This document shows positions 34,379 through 46,400 of a stretch of 64,000 nucleotides of DNA, piece after piece. Source of the stretch: Papilionanthe hookeriana x Papilionanthe teres (lineage: Eukaryota; Streptophyta; Magnoliopsida; Asparagales; Orchidaceae). The notes under the pieces are model-generated. The model had not been told where the DNA came from. It did no database searches and saw nothing but the letters and a program-made list of their open reading frames with translations. Each line of letters begins with the position of its first letter. The stretch's first letter is position 1. The stretch is from contig CM040430.1 of NCBI GenBank assembly GCA_022702705.1, forward strand, positions 19,043,310 to 19,107,309. Reading direction: 5' to 3'. Both the position numbers and the translations under genes were made by a program.

Positions 34379-35990
34379 AAAGGATCAGGGGCTGTACTAA
34401 GAACAAGAACATTAAGAAAATGTTTATTAAAGACAGAGTTTTCTTCTTTTTTTTTATTATTACTTTTGTACCTTTTTTTTTCGAATTCAACAGGGATGAA
34501 GTGGGAAAAGATCAGGAAAGAGATTTTGATTTGGAAGAGAAAACAAGAAAAACATATTATCATGATTTTATTTATTTTAGCACATTTTTTATTATTTTTG
34601 GGTTCGTACCCGATCATATGTAATTACTTCACCCGTGCTTCTAGTGGATGAAAAATTCATTCCTTCGAAACATCGTGTAACGTAATACTTCTTCAAGTAT
34701 CGTCTCGTTGATCGAAGCATATGTCGTTCTCCTCGGCAATTCACTAGCCGGCAGGAGCCTCCCGAGTAGGCCGCCTCAACCACAAACGGCCCTTCGCAAG
34801 TGGGTTCAAATTTTCCTCCTATCTTGCGGTGTGCAAGGATAGGTCTCTGAGAACGAGAACTAAGTCACCAACTTTGAAGGTTCTCGGGCGGACCCGATCC
34901 GTCATGAGCTTGAACCATCTTAGCTTGGTATAGTTCTAAATTCTGCTCGCGCTGCAAGTCTTTTCCCTTCCGTGCTTTCCAATTCTTCTAGTCGTAATTT
35001 GGCATTCTCTTCCGTCGTGATTTTGTTTGCAACCGCAATCCTAAGTGAAGGGAGCCGGACCTCTAAAGGTAACACTCGCCTCGGACCCATATACCGCGAG
35101 CGTAAGGTGTAGCTTCGAGTAGGAGTTCGAAGGTTGTCCGTAGGCCCATAAGGCTTCTAATAACTTCTCGTGCCAATTTCTCTTATTATCGTCCAAGGTT
35201 TTCTTCAAGATTTGAACGAGAGTTTTATTAAAAGCCTCAGCCAGGCCGTTTGCTCTTGGGTAGTAAATTGTTGAATATTGCCAGTCGATTCCGTGTCTCA
35301 TGACGAAATTGTTGATTTGTGTGCTTCTGAATGCTGACCCATTATCCGAGATGATCCCGCGCGGCACTCCCAAACGGTAGACAACTTGGTTCTCGAAAAC
35401 CGTAGCACGTGGTGTGCTTTCACTTCTCCGAGTGGAACCGCCTCGCCCACTCGGAAAAGTAATCCGTAGCCGCAAGAATGAAACGATGTCCTTTTGAAGA
35501 TGGTGGTTCTATCCGACCCACTATATCCGTGCCCCAACATTCAAATGGCCACGACGCAATTGTCGGATGTAAGCACATTCGGAGGTTGGTGTAGAACCAC
35601 TTCGTGCACTCGGCATTGGTGACGCCTCTCGGCGATTTTCATGCGATCGGTCATCATCGAGGGCCGTAGTACCATAGTCTTTTAATTTTCATTTTCATCT
35701 TCGGACCCGACCGGTGAGCGCCACGCAGTCCCGAATGCACCTCTTTAACGATTTCACGAGCCTCGGACCCGCTTAGGCATCTTAGCCACATCCGATCAAA
35801 AGACCTTCGTATAATGTATTGTTTATTAATGCGTAGACGCAGTTCTTTTCGATCCGATGGGCTAACGACCTATCATCCGGTAGTTTTCCCATTTGCAGGT
35901 AGTTCTATTAATGGCCGTCGCCAATCTTCTCGTGTTTTCTCGTCATCGTGGTAACCGATTCTTCTTCTTTTCCGATTTGTGTATTATGTC
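34379..35990 (-). CDS. Giant element integrase (frame broken as read)
   Basis: Integrase of the giant element. N-terminal zinc region on - near 35800-35650: LRCLSGSEAREIVKEVHSG then GAHRSGPKMKMKIKRL (His pair). Core: a first Asp in the DYFSEW-like segment near 35480; IISDNGSAFRSTQINNF with the second Asp; and, 35 residues on, NGLAEAFNKTL with the catalytic Glu (35041-35475). The C-terminal part ends about 34690-34780 with AYSGGSCRLVNCRGERHML and YLKKYY. The triad is present, unlike in the Athila integrase at 2078. Frames shift several times. From 34379 to about 34680 is untranslated and holds T-rich tracts. Confidence 0.88.
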
Positions 35991-36490
35991 TATGTCGAGC
36001 CGTGATGGGATCTAACGTCCGTGAACCGACACTTCTACCGATTCATCTTGCAAGCGTAGCAAATTCTTTTGCGAGGCGGGCTAACGCATCCGCTAAAGCG
36101 TTTTCTTTCGGGAATTTTGTAGATCGTCACATTCGGAATCTGTTCCAACAGCTTCATGGCATACCGGAAGTATTGCTCGAGTCTCGGTTTTAAAATTCCG
36201 TATTGTCCGGCGATCCGTTGAATGATTAATCGCAAATCCCCGTAGATGTTGATGTTTGTTATCCCCATTCGAATAGTTAATTCTAGTCCCGTTACGAGAG
36301 CTTCATATTCCGCTCGTTATTCGTACACGGCTCGTTAGGTGGTAGGCATATCTTAACATCCCCCGCTCCGGTGTTATAAAGATTAGTCCGATTCCCGCCT
36401 TACGGCACTATCACTTGCGATTCTTCGTCTTTATGTGCCGAAGATGCTCCATCGAAATACAATTCCCAACGTCGATCATCGTGGTCTTCT
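35991..36490 (-). CDS. Second (plant/archaeal-type) RNase H of the giant element
   Basis: Tat-lineage elements carry a second RNase H between the gypsy RNase H and integrase. Read on -: WELYFDGASS near 36450 (first catalytic Asp), CTNNE near 36320 (Glu), INIYGDLRLIIQRIAGQYG (36200-36260; Asp in YGD), and RLEQYFRYAMKLLEQIPNVT then KIPERK. After a frame break come the residues that would hold the last acidic position. This domain is the strongest lineage marker. Confidence 0.85.
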
Positions 36491-37830
36491 AAGCTCATTA
36501 TTTTTTAATCCGGCAAGTCGTCATCGAGAGGAGATTCCGCCGCAAAGGGTGTGCCGCGAGGAAGTCCGCTAGGACTTGTCCCTTTACGGCACGAAGAGGC
36601 ACGAAAGTTATATAGAATTGCAATAATATCATCGACCACTCCGGAAAGTCCGCCGTAAAGCGTCGGACGGGTCATCGAGTATCGCAATGGATTAAATTTC
36701 GAAATCAAGTTGACCTTATGAGAAAGCATGTAGTGCTCGAGCTTTTGAGCGGGAAGATCGGGGCCAAACAATGCTTTGCAATTGTGGGATACTTTATTTC
36801 CGTTGGAAGTAAACGACGCCTTAGATAAGTAAAGAGCATTTTCTTTACCCTCATCATCGACTCAAGCTAACAGTGCTCCGAGAGAGTCGTCTAAGGCCGC
36901 AGAGATAAAGTATTAATCGCGTACCCGAGACTCGGGGCCGCTAAGACAGGAGGTGTCATTAAATATTGTTTAATGTCCTCAAAGGCCCTCTGGCATTTCT
37001 CTTCCAAATAAATTTGGCGTCCTTTTTAACTAATGCCGAGAAAGGCCGACACCTACCCGACAAGTTCGAGATAAAGCGTCGAAGATATGCCAACTTCCTC
37101 GAAAAGATCGTAGTTGTTTTAAGGTTATGGGAGGTGGCATTTCTAAGATAGCTTTAATCTTTTCCGGGTCGATTTCAATTCCACGATGTCGGACAACGAA
37201 TCCTAAGAATTTCCCGGAGGTGACGCCGAAGGCGCATTTTAAGGGATTCATCTTAAGGTTAAATTGTCTTAATCGTTCGAAAACAATTCTCAAATCATAC
37301 GAGTGGTTTTCCTTTACTTTGCTTTTGATGACCACATCATCCACGTAGCACTCGACTCGATTGTGGATGAGATCATCAAAAATTCTTGTCATCGCTCTCC
37401 GGTAGGTTGCTCCCGTGTTCTTTAGTCGAATGGCATCACCGTGTAAGAATATACTCCGATCGGCGTTCGAATGCCGTAAGTTTTTCATCTTCTCGGAGCC
37501 ATTTTTATCCGGTTGTATCCTCGAAGATCCATCCATGAATGAGAATATTTCATGTGTCGAAGCAATGTCGATCATTAATTCCGGGATCGGTAGAGGGAAT
37601 TCATCTTTCTGGACATGCCTCGTTTAAATCTCCGAAATCCACACAAATTCCGATCCGACCATTCTTCTTCCCGACCGGCACCACATTGGATAACCAAGTC
37701 GGGTATTGTTCTTCACGGACAAATTTGGCGTCTACTAGCTTTTTAACTTCGGCTATGACTTGCCGTTCGATTTCTAGACGCATTCTTCCGGAACCTTGTC
37801 CGATCGGAATGTAGTAGGATCCACTCTAGC
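36491..37830 (-). CDS. Giant element reverse transcriptase and first RNase H
   Basis: Makes cDNA from element RNA. On -: frame 37601-37783 with VIAEVKKLVDAKFVREEQYP and NVVPVGKKNGRI; frame 37030-37575 with HEIFSFMDGSS, TGATYRRAMTRIFDDLIH, ECYVDDVVIKSK (YVDD active site, near 37331-37366) and AFGVTSGKFLGFVVRHRGIE. The first RNase H follows to about 36500, with KLEHYMLSHKVNLISKFNPL. Near 37440-37500 the frame shifts out and back around sites where relatives have CAG, so the centre of RT is unreadable in one frame. Confidence 0.88.
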
Positions 37831-38764
37831 TTATGGATCGCGACCTCTCGGAGCTAATCCCGGCATCTCATCGTAGCTCCAAGCAAAACAGTCTTTAAAT
37901 TCCATTAATAACTTGATTATTTCTTCGAGTCTTCTTTATCGAGTAAGGAGCTAACAAAGGTAGGTCTAGGTTCTTCGCTAGTACCTAAGTTAACTTCCGT
38001 TAACTCATCTATCGTAGATTCGATCTCTTCTTCGAACTCCGTGGAGCATTTCCAATTTGTAAATCTTCAAGTTCTTCCGTAGCTTCCATGCAGTTTTCAT
38101 TAGACTCGCAAGTGACAACCATGCAAAATTCGCATCGTCAACCGATCCTACCGTGCCGAATCCGAGACCATGCTTTGAATCGGTGGACGACCGAGTTATT
38201 CCATAAATTTTCAAAATGTTGTGATCGACCTTTCGTCCATTGTCGAGGTAAGAAACCACGCCGAATTAAATTTTGAACACAGGGAGAGTACCACTCAAAA
38301 GGTAATTCCATTAATTCTGATGAAGTAGCATCTTCAAATTGTACATTGTTTTCAGTTTTGGAGGAAGGAGCACCACGGTAGAATTTGATGGGCTTTGCAC
38401 CGCCGCGACGTACCTCTTTGACCACCATACCCTTCGATCTTATTAGAATGGATCGGAGTCAGGGTCATAGTATGTACATAGTGGTTAATCTTCTCGTACA
38501 TCGATTCATATTCCTCGTTCTTTTCATCTTCGAGAGAGCCTGAATTGCGGCTTCTTCCGACTTATTGTCGCTGCTTCTTGCTTGATTTCTTTTTCTTCTT
38601 CGTAACTATCTTCCCATTCAACATTGATGGCCGGTTTCCTCTCGTCCAACCGTCCTAAGGTCTCGCCACGACCTCGTCCCCGGCCTCGACCTCGGATGCG
38701 AGTTGTGGAGAAACCTTCACCATCTCGCCGTAAGGGAGTGGTGAGTGATCGTTGGACTAGAACT
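37831..38764 (-). CDS. Linker between protease and RT of the giant element
   Basis: On - this reads as low-complexity and conserved linker: an Arg-Gly run (RIRGRGRGRGRGE, near 38690), acidic WEDSYEEEKEIKQEA, and SSELMELPFEWYSPCVQNLI (38138-38428). A GLGFGT stretch (near 38165) recalls a G-patch-like motif found in related elements. In Ogre elements an intron lies between protease and RT; I cannot place one here. Confidence 0.55.
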
Positions 38765-39508
38765 TCAGTGTTCTTCGTCGTCCCAAATTTCCTTTGCTTC
38801 ATTTTTTATGGTATCTCCGGAGAAGATTGTTTTCTTCGGGGTGCGTAATAAGCTCGCATCTTCATGGATTCCAATTTCATGTACGGAGAATGGTTGTAAG
38901 TCACCTTTGATGCACTGTTCCCCTCCATCGTAGTATTTGATGCATTGATGTAGAGATGATGGTATCATCCGGTTTTCATGTATCCATGGTCGGCCTAGTA
39001 GAGCGTTGAACGACGTTTCTGAATCAATTATGTGAAATTTCGCGATTATCTTTGCTAAGTCACCGGTCTTCATTAGCAGTGTTATTGAGTCGAGGGCTCT
39101 TTCTCCTTTCTGGTTGAATCCTCTTAATAACATTTTGTCCGCTTCGAGCTCGCGAGCATCAATTTCCAAGTATGCTAGCGTTCGAAGATTCATTATATTA
39201 ATCGATGCTCCCGGATCCACCAATACTCCGGAGAGTGTAAACTTCCCAATTGTAATCGAAATGTACAACGGTCGGTCGTGGTCCGTTGTCCCAAGTAGTA
39301 GGTCATTGTCCGTGAAGGTGATACCTCGTCGTTCTTTTAACGAGCAAACCACATCTAAGGAATCTCCAGCCATTTGAGCTAAGCAAATTCTCGGATCAAG
39401 TAAGGCCTCGATCGGAGCTTCTCTCATCTCCTTTGATAAGATGAGAGCGTTGTAGATGCTCGACTTGGTCGGTAGTTTCCTAAGATGGGCTAGCACGTTG
39501 TAGTCCAC
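38765..39508 (-). CDS. Giant element aspartic protease
   Basis: The longest clean frame of the element, 247 residues. It begins with DYNVLAHLRKLPTKSSIYNA and SLKERRGITFTDNDLL; the catalytic loop reads VLVDPGASINIMNLRTL, where related proteases have D-S/T-GAS or DPGASINI as here. It then has FNQKGERALDSITLLM, FHIIDSETSFNALLGRPW and IPSSLHQCIKYYDGG, standard for plant gypsy proteases. It processes Gag-Pol. An intact frame in a broken element suggests that the element is not very old or that breaks elsewhere are partly errors. Confidence 0.9.
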   Translation of the reverse strand: MDYNVLAHLRKLPTKSSIYNALILSKEMREAPIEALLDPRICLAQMAGDSLDVVCSLKERRGITFTDNDLLLGTTDHDRPLYISITIGKFTLSGVLVDPGASINIMNLRTLAYLEIDARELEADKMLLRGFNQKGERALDSITLLMKTGDLAKIIAKFHIIDSETSFNALLGRPWIHENRMIPSSLHQCIKYYDGGEQCIKGDLQPFSVHEIGIHEDASLLRTPKKTIFSGDTIKNEAKEIWDDEEH

Positions 39509-40189
39509 TTTATTTTCATGTGTCTCGTTTTCTTCCCGAATGGGTATATCTTCCGCCGGGTTGGTTCTTCCCGAACAACCACTTGGTTTCCTTCGTCCTT
39601 TGGACCCATTCTCGGAGGTAGAACTCTTCCACTTCTTAAGTTGACTTCTGTGATTTCTTCTGAATATAGTATTGAGTTTTCTGATGTCTCCTTCTGAATC
39701 GGAATGACAGGTTTTTCTGGATTAGCTTCGGAGTCTGAAGGCTCTAACTCTATTATGATCGGAGCTCCTCGAAACTCGCAAATAGATTCGTTGCTTGTTG
39801 AACTCTCGTAGCCTCCTTGGTGGATGTCTTCTTTGTCATTGTGATCGTCGAGATTGTGTATGATTCGAGAATTGCTATTTGTATTGGAATCAACGTCCGG
39901 ATTAGGTCGATTGTCGCTAGTTACGTAATCGTTAGAAACGATCAAAACGTAGCCAACGCCATAACCCTCATCATTATAAGATCCCACCGGAGTGAGAAGA
40001 TAATCATACAGAGTCGAGGTTCGAGGGATTTCTCCCCCGAATCGGAAACAACTATCCTAGGATAAGCAGCCCCTAGTCTAGCCTTAGGAGCCTCGGTCTT
40101 CTCTTCTTCGTCAATTTTCTTCTTTTCTTCAATCGTCTTTTGTTGAGGTGGTTCTTCTATCGCAAGTGATAGTGCCGACTTGACGTGTT
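39509..40189 (-). CDS. Gag-protease linker of the giant element
   Basis: On - frames 39490-39987 and 39942-40274 give an acidic, Asn/Asp/Ser/Glu-rich linker (IHNLDDHNDKEDIHQGG, SEEITEVNLRSGRVLPPR). ITEVNLRSGR is a short conserved motif before protease in plant gypsy polyproteins. No enzyme domain. Confidence 0.65.
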
Positions 40190-41949
40190 TCAAACTCGAA
40201 TCGAGGCTCGCACCGAAGTGGTTTGGATGCGATCTAAAATCTTCTTCGAAGACTTTGTCCAAGCGGTACTCCATCCATCGTCAGTCGCATAGGGATCTAT
40301 TGGAACAATGGGATCCGTTGAGATAACATTGACGGAACCTCCTTTCTGGGGTTCCTTCATGTATTCCTTCGGGATTGTTATGTTCCCTTTTCGAAGATTG
40401 TCGTCGAGCCAACTTTTGAAGGTAATACAATCTTCTATCTTATGTCCAAGCATCCGGTGGTAAGGGCAAAAGTCGGGATCACCTTTCTTATCGACTTCTT
40501 CCGGTCTTTTAGGCTCGGCAGTTGGAAATCCGGAGTCTTCATCGACTCGCGGAATATTTTCGGCATCGCCTCATTCTTGAACGGATACTCCTCGCTCGTA
40601 AGCTCCCTCAACGTACGTTGTGGACGAGGCGGTTGTTCATACCGTTGAGGTGACCGATAGCCGGGTCGGGGTCGCTGGTAACTCGTCGAGGTTGTTGCGG
40701 CCGTTCGACGGTATTTGTATTGGCCGCTTGCCTTTATCGACTCGCCGCGACGATCCCGGACTTCTTTTCAAAAGTTTTCACGGGCTTCGTTTGTCCGTCT
40801 TGTCGGTGAAACTTAATTGCTTCGCCTCATCTTGCAAGCTTCCGGCCTTGCTTAACAACTTCTCGAAAGTCTTAATAGTAAATCCCTCGAGGAGAAGTGC
40901 TATCGGGCCATGAATGCTCTTAAGTAAAATGCCGATCGCGTGTCGTTCTTGTAGCCGTGGCTCACACTTCATACTTAGGTTCCTCCATCGAAGTATGTAG
41001 TCTACCAAAGTTTCGTTCGGCTCGCTTCTCTACCACTAAATCACCTATAGTGATGTGGTGCCGAGCTCCGCAAATCGCTCGATGAAGAGGTTCTCTAATT
41101 CTGAAAATGTCTTCACCGAACCGTTCGGTAATTCTACATACCAATCAAAGGCGATCCCCGACGAGTCGTCGACAAATTGTCGGAAGAGTAAAGCATCACT
41201 TCCGCGGCATTGCAACAATCGGCACGAAAATGTGCAACATGCCGCCGAGGGTTTCCGGTTCCATCAAAGGTCTTGAAAAGAGGTGGTACAAAGCCCTTTG
41301 GATATCGGACAAGCATCGAATTCTTCGGGGTAAGGTCTACCCGTCCGAATGGATGTCCCGCTCTTTGATCGTGCCAAGGCTTCTCGCACTCGCTCGTTCC
41401 ACCATGCTCTTGATATCCTTTTCTCGGAATCATATTCGGGTAGAATCTTTCTTTGGTCGATCGTCTCCGTTAACGGATGTAATCTCTTTTCCTCCGTCCG
41501 TAATATGAATAACTTCGGAGGCGTTTCTCTTGGGGTCGAGCCCGACTCGAAGAGCGGCTAGGATCTGCAGCCATCTCTTCCATCCTTTTTGCCAATCGAG
41601 AGATCGTATCGTCTTTTCTCGAATTCGTGCTCTTAATGCTTCTGATTCATCTCTTTCCGCAGCTGCCGGAACACCTTGCGAAGCTGACGATGCTCGTGTT
41701 TCAACCATGTTAATTTCTGCATATTCATCATCTATGAATTCTGACGAGTCGACTTCATCGCCGAATTTTTCTTCTCTTTCTCTTGCTAATCGCTGAATAT
41801 CGCTCTTAGCTTTTCCATAGCGTCTTCCAATGGTCTTTTTCGTGCGGTTTCGCAGCTTATCATGCGGCAGGCCGTCGGGTTTCCTTCTCATGAGTCTCCT
41901 TCATTGTGGTAGCGCTTTCTTCGGACTCGAGTCTCCCGACGAGACTTTC
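40190..41949 (-). CDS. Giant element Gag (frame broken as read)
   Basis: Builds the particle. On -: N-terminal charged part (41430-41891, with VETRASSASQGVPAAAERDE); the capsid-like Gag domain (41433-40778) with VRYPKGFVPPLFKTFDGTGN, VVEKRAERN..., VDYILRWRNLSMKCEPRL and GILLKSIHGPIALLLEGF, SKAGSLQDEAKQL; and a knuckle-like CPYHRMLGHKIEDCITFK near 40400-40480. Frames shift near 41430, 41140 and 40960. Confidence 0.85.
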
Positions 41950-42970
41950 CTTCTCGAGTCGTCGTTTCGGTCTTAATTGGTCGGTAGTGGGACGCCATAC
42001 CATCCTTCTAGCAGCGAAGGCCTAGGACCGGATGGTCCGTCGGCCGAATGCTCGGAAGGTGGTATCCTCCCCGATCCGTAAACCTCGAAACAACAACAGG
42101 TGGACTAGCCTTCATCTTCTTATTCGGCTCTTCCGCGCCGATAACGAGTTCTACTCGTGGCCCAAGACGGACTTGGCCGGTGTCCGTCCTATCCTTCTTA
42201 AAATCTCCGATACGAGGCATTTCTCTTTCTTTGCTAACTTCTCAATCACGATCCGTAGTCAGGCAAATGGTGTAATCCTAGCCCTTTTCTTTTTGCTGTC
42301 ACTATAGTATACGGGTCGAGGTAATGTAGAAGCAATCCTGCGAACATTTTCCTCGTCAGCTGCGGCGGAAAGGGGATGGAATCTACTTCCTTCCAAAAGG
42401 GATGTATATTCAGGCAATAATATGTATTCAGTTAGTGGTGTGTACTCAGGGATTTCTTCTAAGAAAGCGACTTCAGCAGCTCTGGCCTTCCTGGCAATTT
42501 TCCTGCCTCTGTTTCTCCTCTGAGTCCGTGTTAGGGGTGGAACCTCGAGCCGGACCCAATTTCAAAAATAGAAGGTCTTGCACGGAAATCCGTACCCTCC
42601 ACGTAACATGCTCGTTACAAATTCGAACTTACTTCCCCTTCCGCTCGGCGGAAGCCGGGTAGGTGCGCAGACGACTAGACCGGCTGGGGGTAGAGATAAC
42701 GAGTCCTCCTTTGGACGGTAGCATTCCACTCGACCGGAACCCTTTGGCAGGGAGGAAACTCTGAGTCGACTTAAGGTCGAACTCGATCAAAGGTCTCTCG
42801 CTTCGTATACTTTGTTTGTCGGCGCGAAAAGGGTAACGTCGGTGATCTCGACATTTGTTTTCTCGAATCCTTGTCCAAACCGGATGATCCCATTGTCGGT
42901 AGCTCATCCTTGTAAACAGCGAATTCCGATCCATCGGTGAAGGAGAAAATCAGCTTTGGGGCTTCCATTT
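41950..42970 (-). CDS. ORF1-like region upstream of gag, unknown function
   Basis: On - coding-like sequence starts MEAPKLIFSFTDGSEF at 42968 and, after frame shifts, continues near 42460-42220 as EEIPEYTPLTEYILLPEYTS, EENVRRIASTLPRPVYYSDS and RIVIEKLAKKEKCL. It precedes gag with its own start. Ogre elements are known for an ORF1 of unknown function at this place, which fits. I do not recognise a domain. Confidence 0.5.
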
Positions 42971-43481
42971 CAGCAGGGTAGATTCGATTATCAGTCCCAA
43001 GTTATACTTCTTCTCACCAAGACGAAAAGAAAGGAATCGAAAAGAGTCCGAACACATTCTTGTTCATGTATATTTGTTAAAAGAGTCATTCATTAGAGGG
43101 TTTGTTTATTTAGAACGGAATGTTCAAAGGTGTAGAGAAGGTAATGAATCCGATTCGAGTTGGAAAGGAAAAGAAAGTCTTATGCAAGACTTCTCGACTC
43201 GAAGGATCACTCCTAAACTAACACCTATCGGGGTCCACCCCACCTCGAAATGAGGTAAAAGGATCTCGGAACCTCTCTGTTTAGGGGTGTCTAAACAAGT
43301 GGCTCCTAAATCCGAGAGAATGTTGGCTATACTCGTTCAAGGTAGAAATGAACATAGTATTCCAACGAAAGAAGGGTAGTTCGATCCATTAGGGACATGG
43401 ATACACTACCGATTTTTGAAAGCAAAACTATCCGATTAAAAATAGAGAGAGGAATTTTTCCTCACGTGAGTCGCCGTAAAT
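42971..43481 (-). promoter_or_regulatory. 5' leader and primer-binding site of the giant element
   Basis: On - the LTR end (...TGCCGACA) is followed by ATTTACGGCGACTCACGTGAGGA (43459-43481, quoted here only as motif ends ATTTACGGCG and ACTCACGTGAGG). It resembles the TTTGGCGACTC...GGGGA primer site of Tat/Ogre elements, which pairs with tRNA-Arg. It is imperfect, again around CHG-like positions. No gene is seen in the leader. Confidence 0.5.
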
Positions 43482-46400
43482 TGTCGGCATATTTTTAAGT
43501 TATGTGTTTTATTTTGAAAAGGGGGGTCGCCTACGTAAATTGTCGGTGAATTTTTTATATTTTAAATTTAATTTAAATATATAGTTTAAAAGATAACATT
43601 TGATTTTGAAAATAATTTTAAGTTTAAAAGTTTTAAGATATGAAATCAAACCGATCTCACATCCCAAATAGTTTATATAAACGAGCACCGCACTACAAAC
43701 CGTGTATCTATCCCGAATAATAGACACACTTCTTGATGATGGGGCTCGATTAAATAAACTATGAGATTTGTGACATCCGTTTGGTCTGCTAACCAATTTT
43801 ATAAGCCAACAAGTTCCCCTGCTTAATATAAATGAATTAAGCGTGGTTTATATTACCCAGGTTCTTAAAGTTCCCTATAAGGGCAAGCCCCTATAGTTAA
43901 TTACATCTTAAATGAAGTGAATCATTTAAAAAAACTCTCGATAATGATCAGTGGTTTTGCTCTCAAGAATTTCAAAGTTTAAGTCTTCAAGGGATTGAAT
44001 TTTGGAATTTCAATAGGGAATGGATCAAATTTAGAACATTTTATTTTGGGAATCCAAAGGAAGAGAAATAGGAGAAACCGAGGATCCAAGAAGAATTCGG
44101 CAACTTCCCAAACTATCCTATTGTTTGGCTCGGATTTAAGAAAATCCTAATATTATCTGATATTTCAATCTTGCCAATTTTAATTAATTTGGACTTATAT
44201 TTGTATGATAAAATCATACAAATAGCCTCGAAGATATGAGGGTTTATGTCGTATCGGACGACTACCTCGGAGTCCTAAGACCGGTTAGGGCTTAATTTAC
44301 ATGATATGATCATGCAAATGCCTAACGAAGAGTTGAGGATTTATGTTGCACTAGGCAAACTTCCTCGAAGTCCTATGGCTTGGTTATTTAATTCTAAGAA
44401 AGTTTTGCTGAAGTAAACTCAGGTTTTGCTGATGACGATGGCCGTGCTGCCCACCATGCTCCGAGCTCCTTGTCGCAGAGGATTAGTTTTAGAAATCATA
44501 AATCAGGAGATGAAGGAAGTTTTAATAAATTGCAATAAGGTAAATTTCAATAAAATAAAAGCGTACCTGGAGGGTCTTCCCGTCATCCCATGCTGCACTT
44601 AAAACATAATTAGAATATTCAAGCATTTAAAGCAAGTTCCTAGGTAAAGCTAAGGGAAGGGTTATGGTTTTCTACCAAGTTCCTAATCCTATAGCTAGTC
44701 ATCTCTTATGACGTCTGAGTTCTCGTATTTTGGTTCGAGGACGATTTTCTTCATCAAAGAACAATTAAGTTCAATTGTTCTTATAAATATCCTATCATAT
44801 CGAGGAAGTGCTTAAGACGAGTCTTAAACATCTTTTCAATATTTCTAGGATTATTTTAAGTCCAAGAGAATTTAATTATACAAATGAATTAATCGTCCAG
44901 AGTTCAAGTTTATTATCTTGCTCGATGAACTAGTGACATTTGAATATCTTATGAATGAAGTAACACTTCACTTAACACTCCATTTAGGAGTTATGACAAC
45001 AAGAGCTTTCGAGGGCAAATGAATGTTCAAATGATTTATGATTTAACTTAATTTCAATTAATGGGCTTAAGTTTGGAATAGTGTTCAAGTTGTTTTAGAT
45101 TTATTTTTTTTTTGAATTCTTTATGTCTTAGGTGATGTTATACTTAATTTAATTTAATTTAATTTAGTTCAATTTAATTTAATTTAATTTAATTTAATTT
45201 AATGTGGTTTAATTTAATTTAATTTAATTTAAGTTAATTTAATATAATATGATTTAATTTAATTTAATTTAATTTGATTTAATTTAATTTGATTTAATTT
45301 AATTTAATTTAATTTGATTTAATTTGATTTAATTTGATTTAATTTAATGTGGTTTAATTTAATATGTTTTAATTTAGTTTTATTTAATTAATTTTTTTAT
45401 TTAAATTTTAATTTAATTTTATTTTTAATTTTAATTTAATATTTTATTTTTTTATGTTTTAAATATGATTTAATTTTAATTGTTAAAGTATTAATTTAAT
45501 TGAAATTTTTAAAAGGATTTAATTTAGATAATTTAACTTTAATTTAATTTAATGATTAAGTCTTTTAGCATTTTAAATTTTAAATTTGGATTATCATTTT
45601 AATTAGGAATTACATATTATTGAGATGATTAATTTAGGGATTCTTAAATTAAAGAATAAATCTCTTCCTAATGACATCCCTATTTTAATAATTCCAAATT
45701 TATTATTCTTCCAAATTTAATTAATTATTTGATTAAGGTTTATTTTAATTATTTTTGAATTGTTTAGTAGGTTTCTACCCTTTAATTATTTAAATTTCAA
45801 TCATCCAAATCAGATTAAGATCAAATATTTTACTTTTTCAATTTATTAAGCCTAAAGTTTTAATTAAGGGTTAAAATTTTAATTACCATTTTCCCCTTCA
45901 AGCTTAATAATTTCATAACTCACTAAATTGAGCTTAAATGAATTTGAAATTTTTATGTGACTTCACTCATATGTCAATAAAGACATTAGAGGAGAAAATG
46001 TGATTTTTCTGTATTTAATTTATTTATGTAATTATTTTTGGTGGAAAATAGGGATTTCCAAAGAAAATTTAATAATATGACCAAGGGGAAGTTTCTGTCC
46101 TTAAGAAAATTATGGGACATTCCTAATGACTAGAAGACCACTTGGACCAATTTTGGTGATTTTTTGAATTATATTCTTTTTATTATAATTATTTTGAGTT
46201 TTGGAGTATTAATTAATTTAAAAATAAAATAAAGGTTGAAAAATGAATTTTATATTTTTCAAAAATCTCTCTGATATCAAGGAAATCAAAGAACTAATTT
46301 TTATAATTTTTTGATTTTTCTTTGATTTATTATAATTGTTTTAGTGGAAATGCTCGAAAATACATTTTTTTTATTTTTAAAATTACCCTAGGGTTTTAAA

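Noticed and set aside
34103..34651. + strand 182-residue frame with a hydrophobic tail
   Set aside because: It runs opposite to the element's genes and the tail comes from T-rich UTR. Likely chance.
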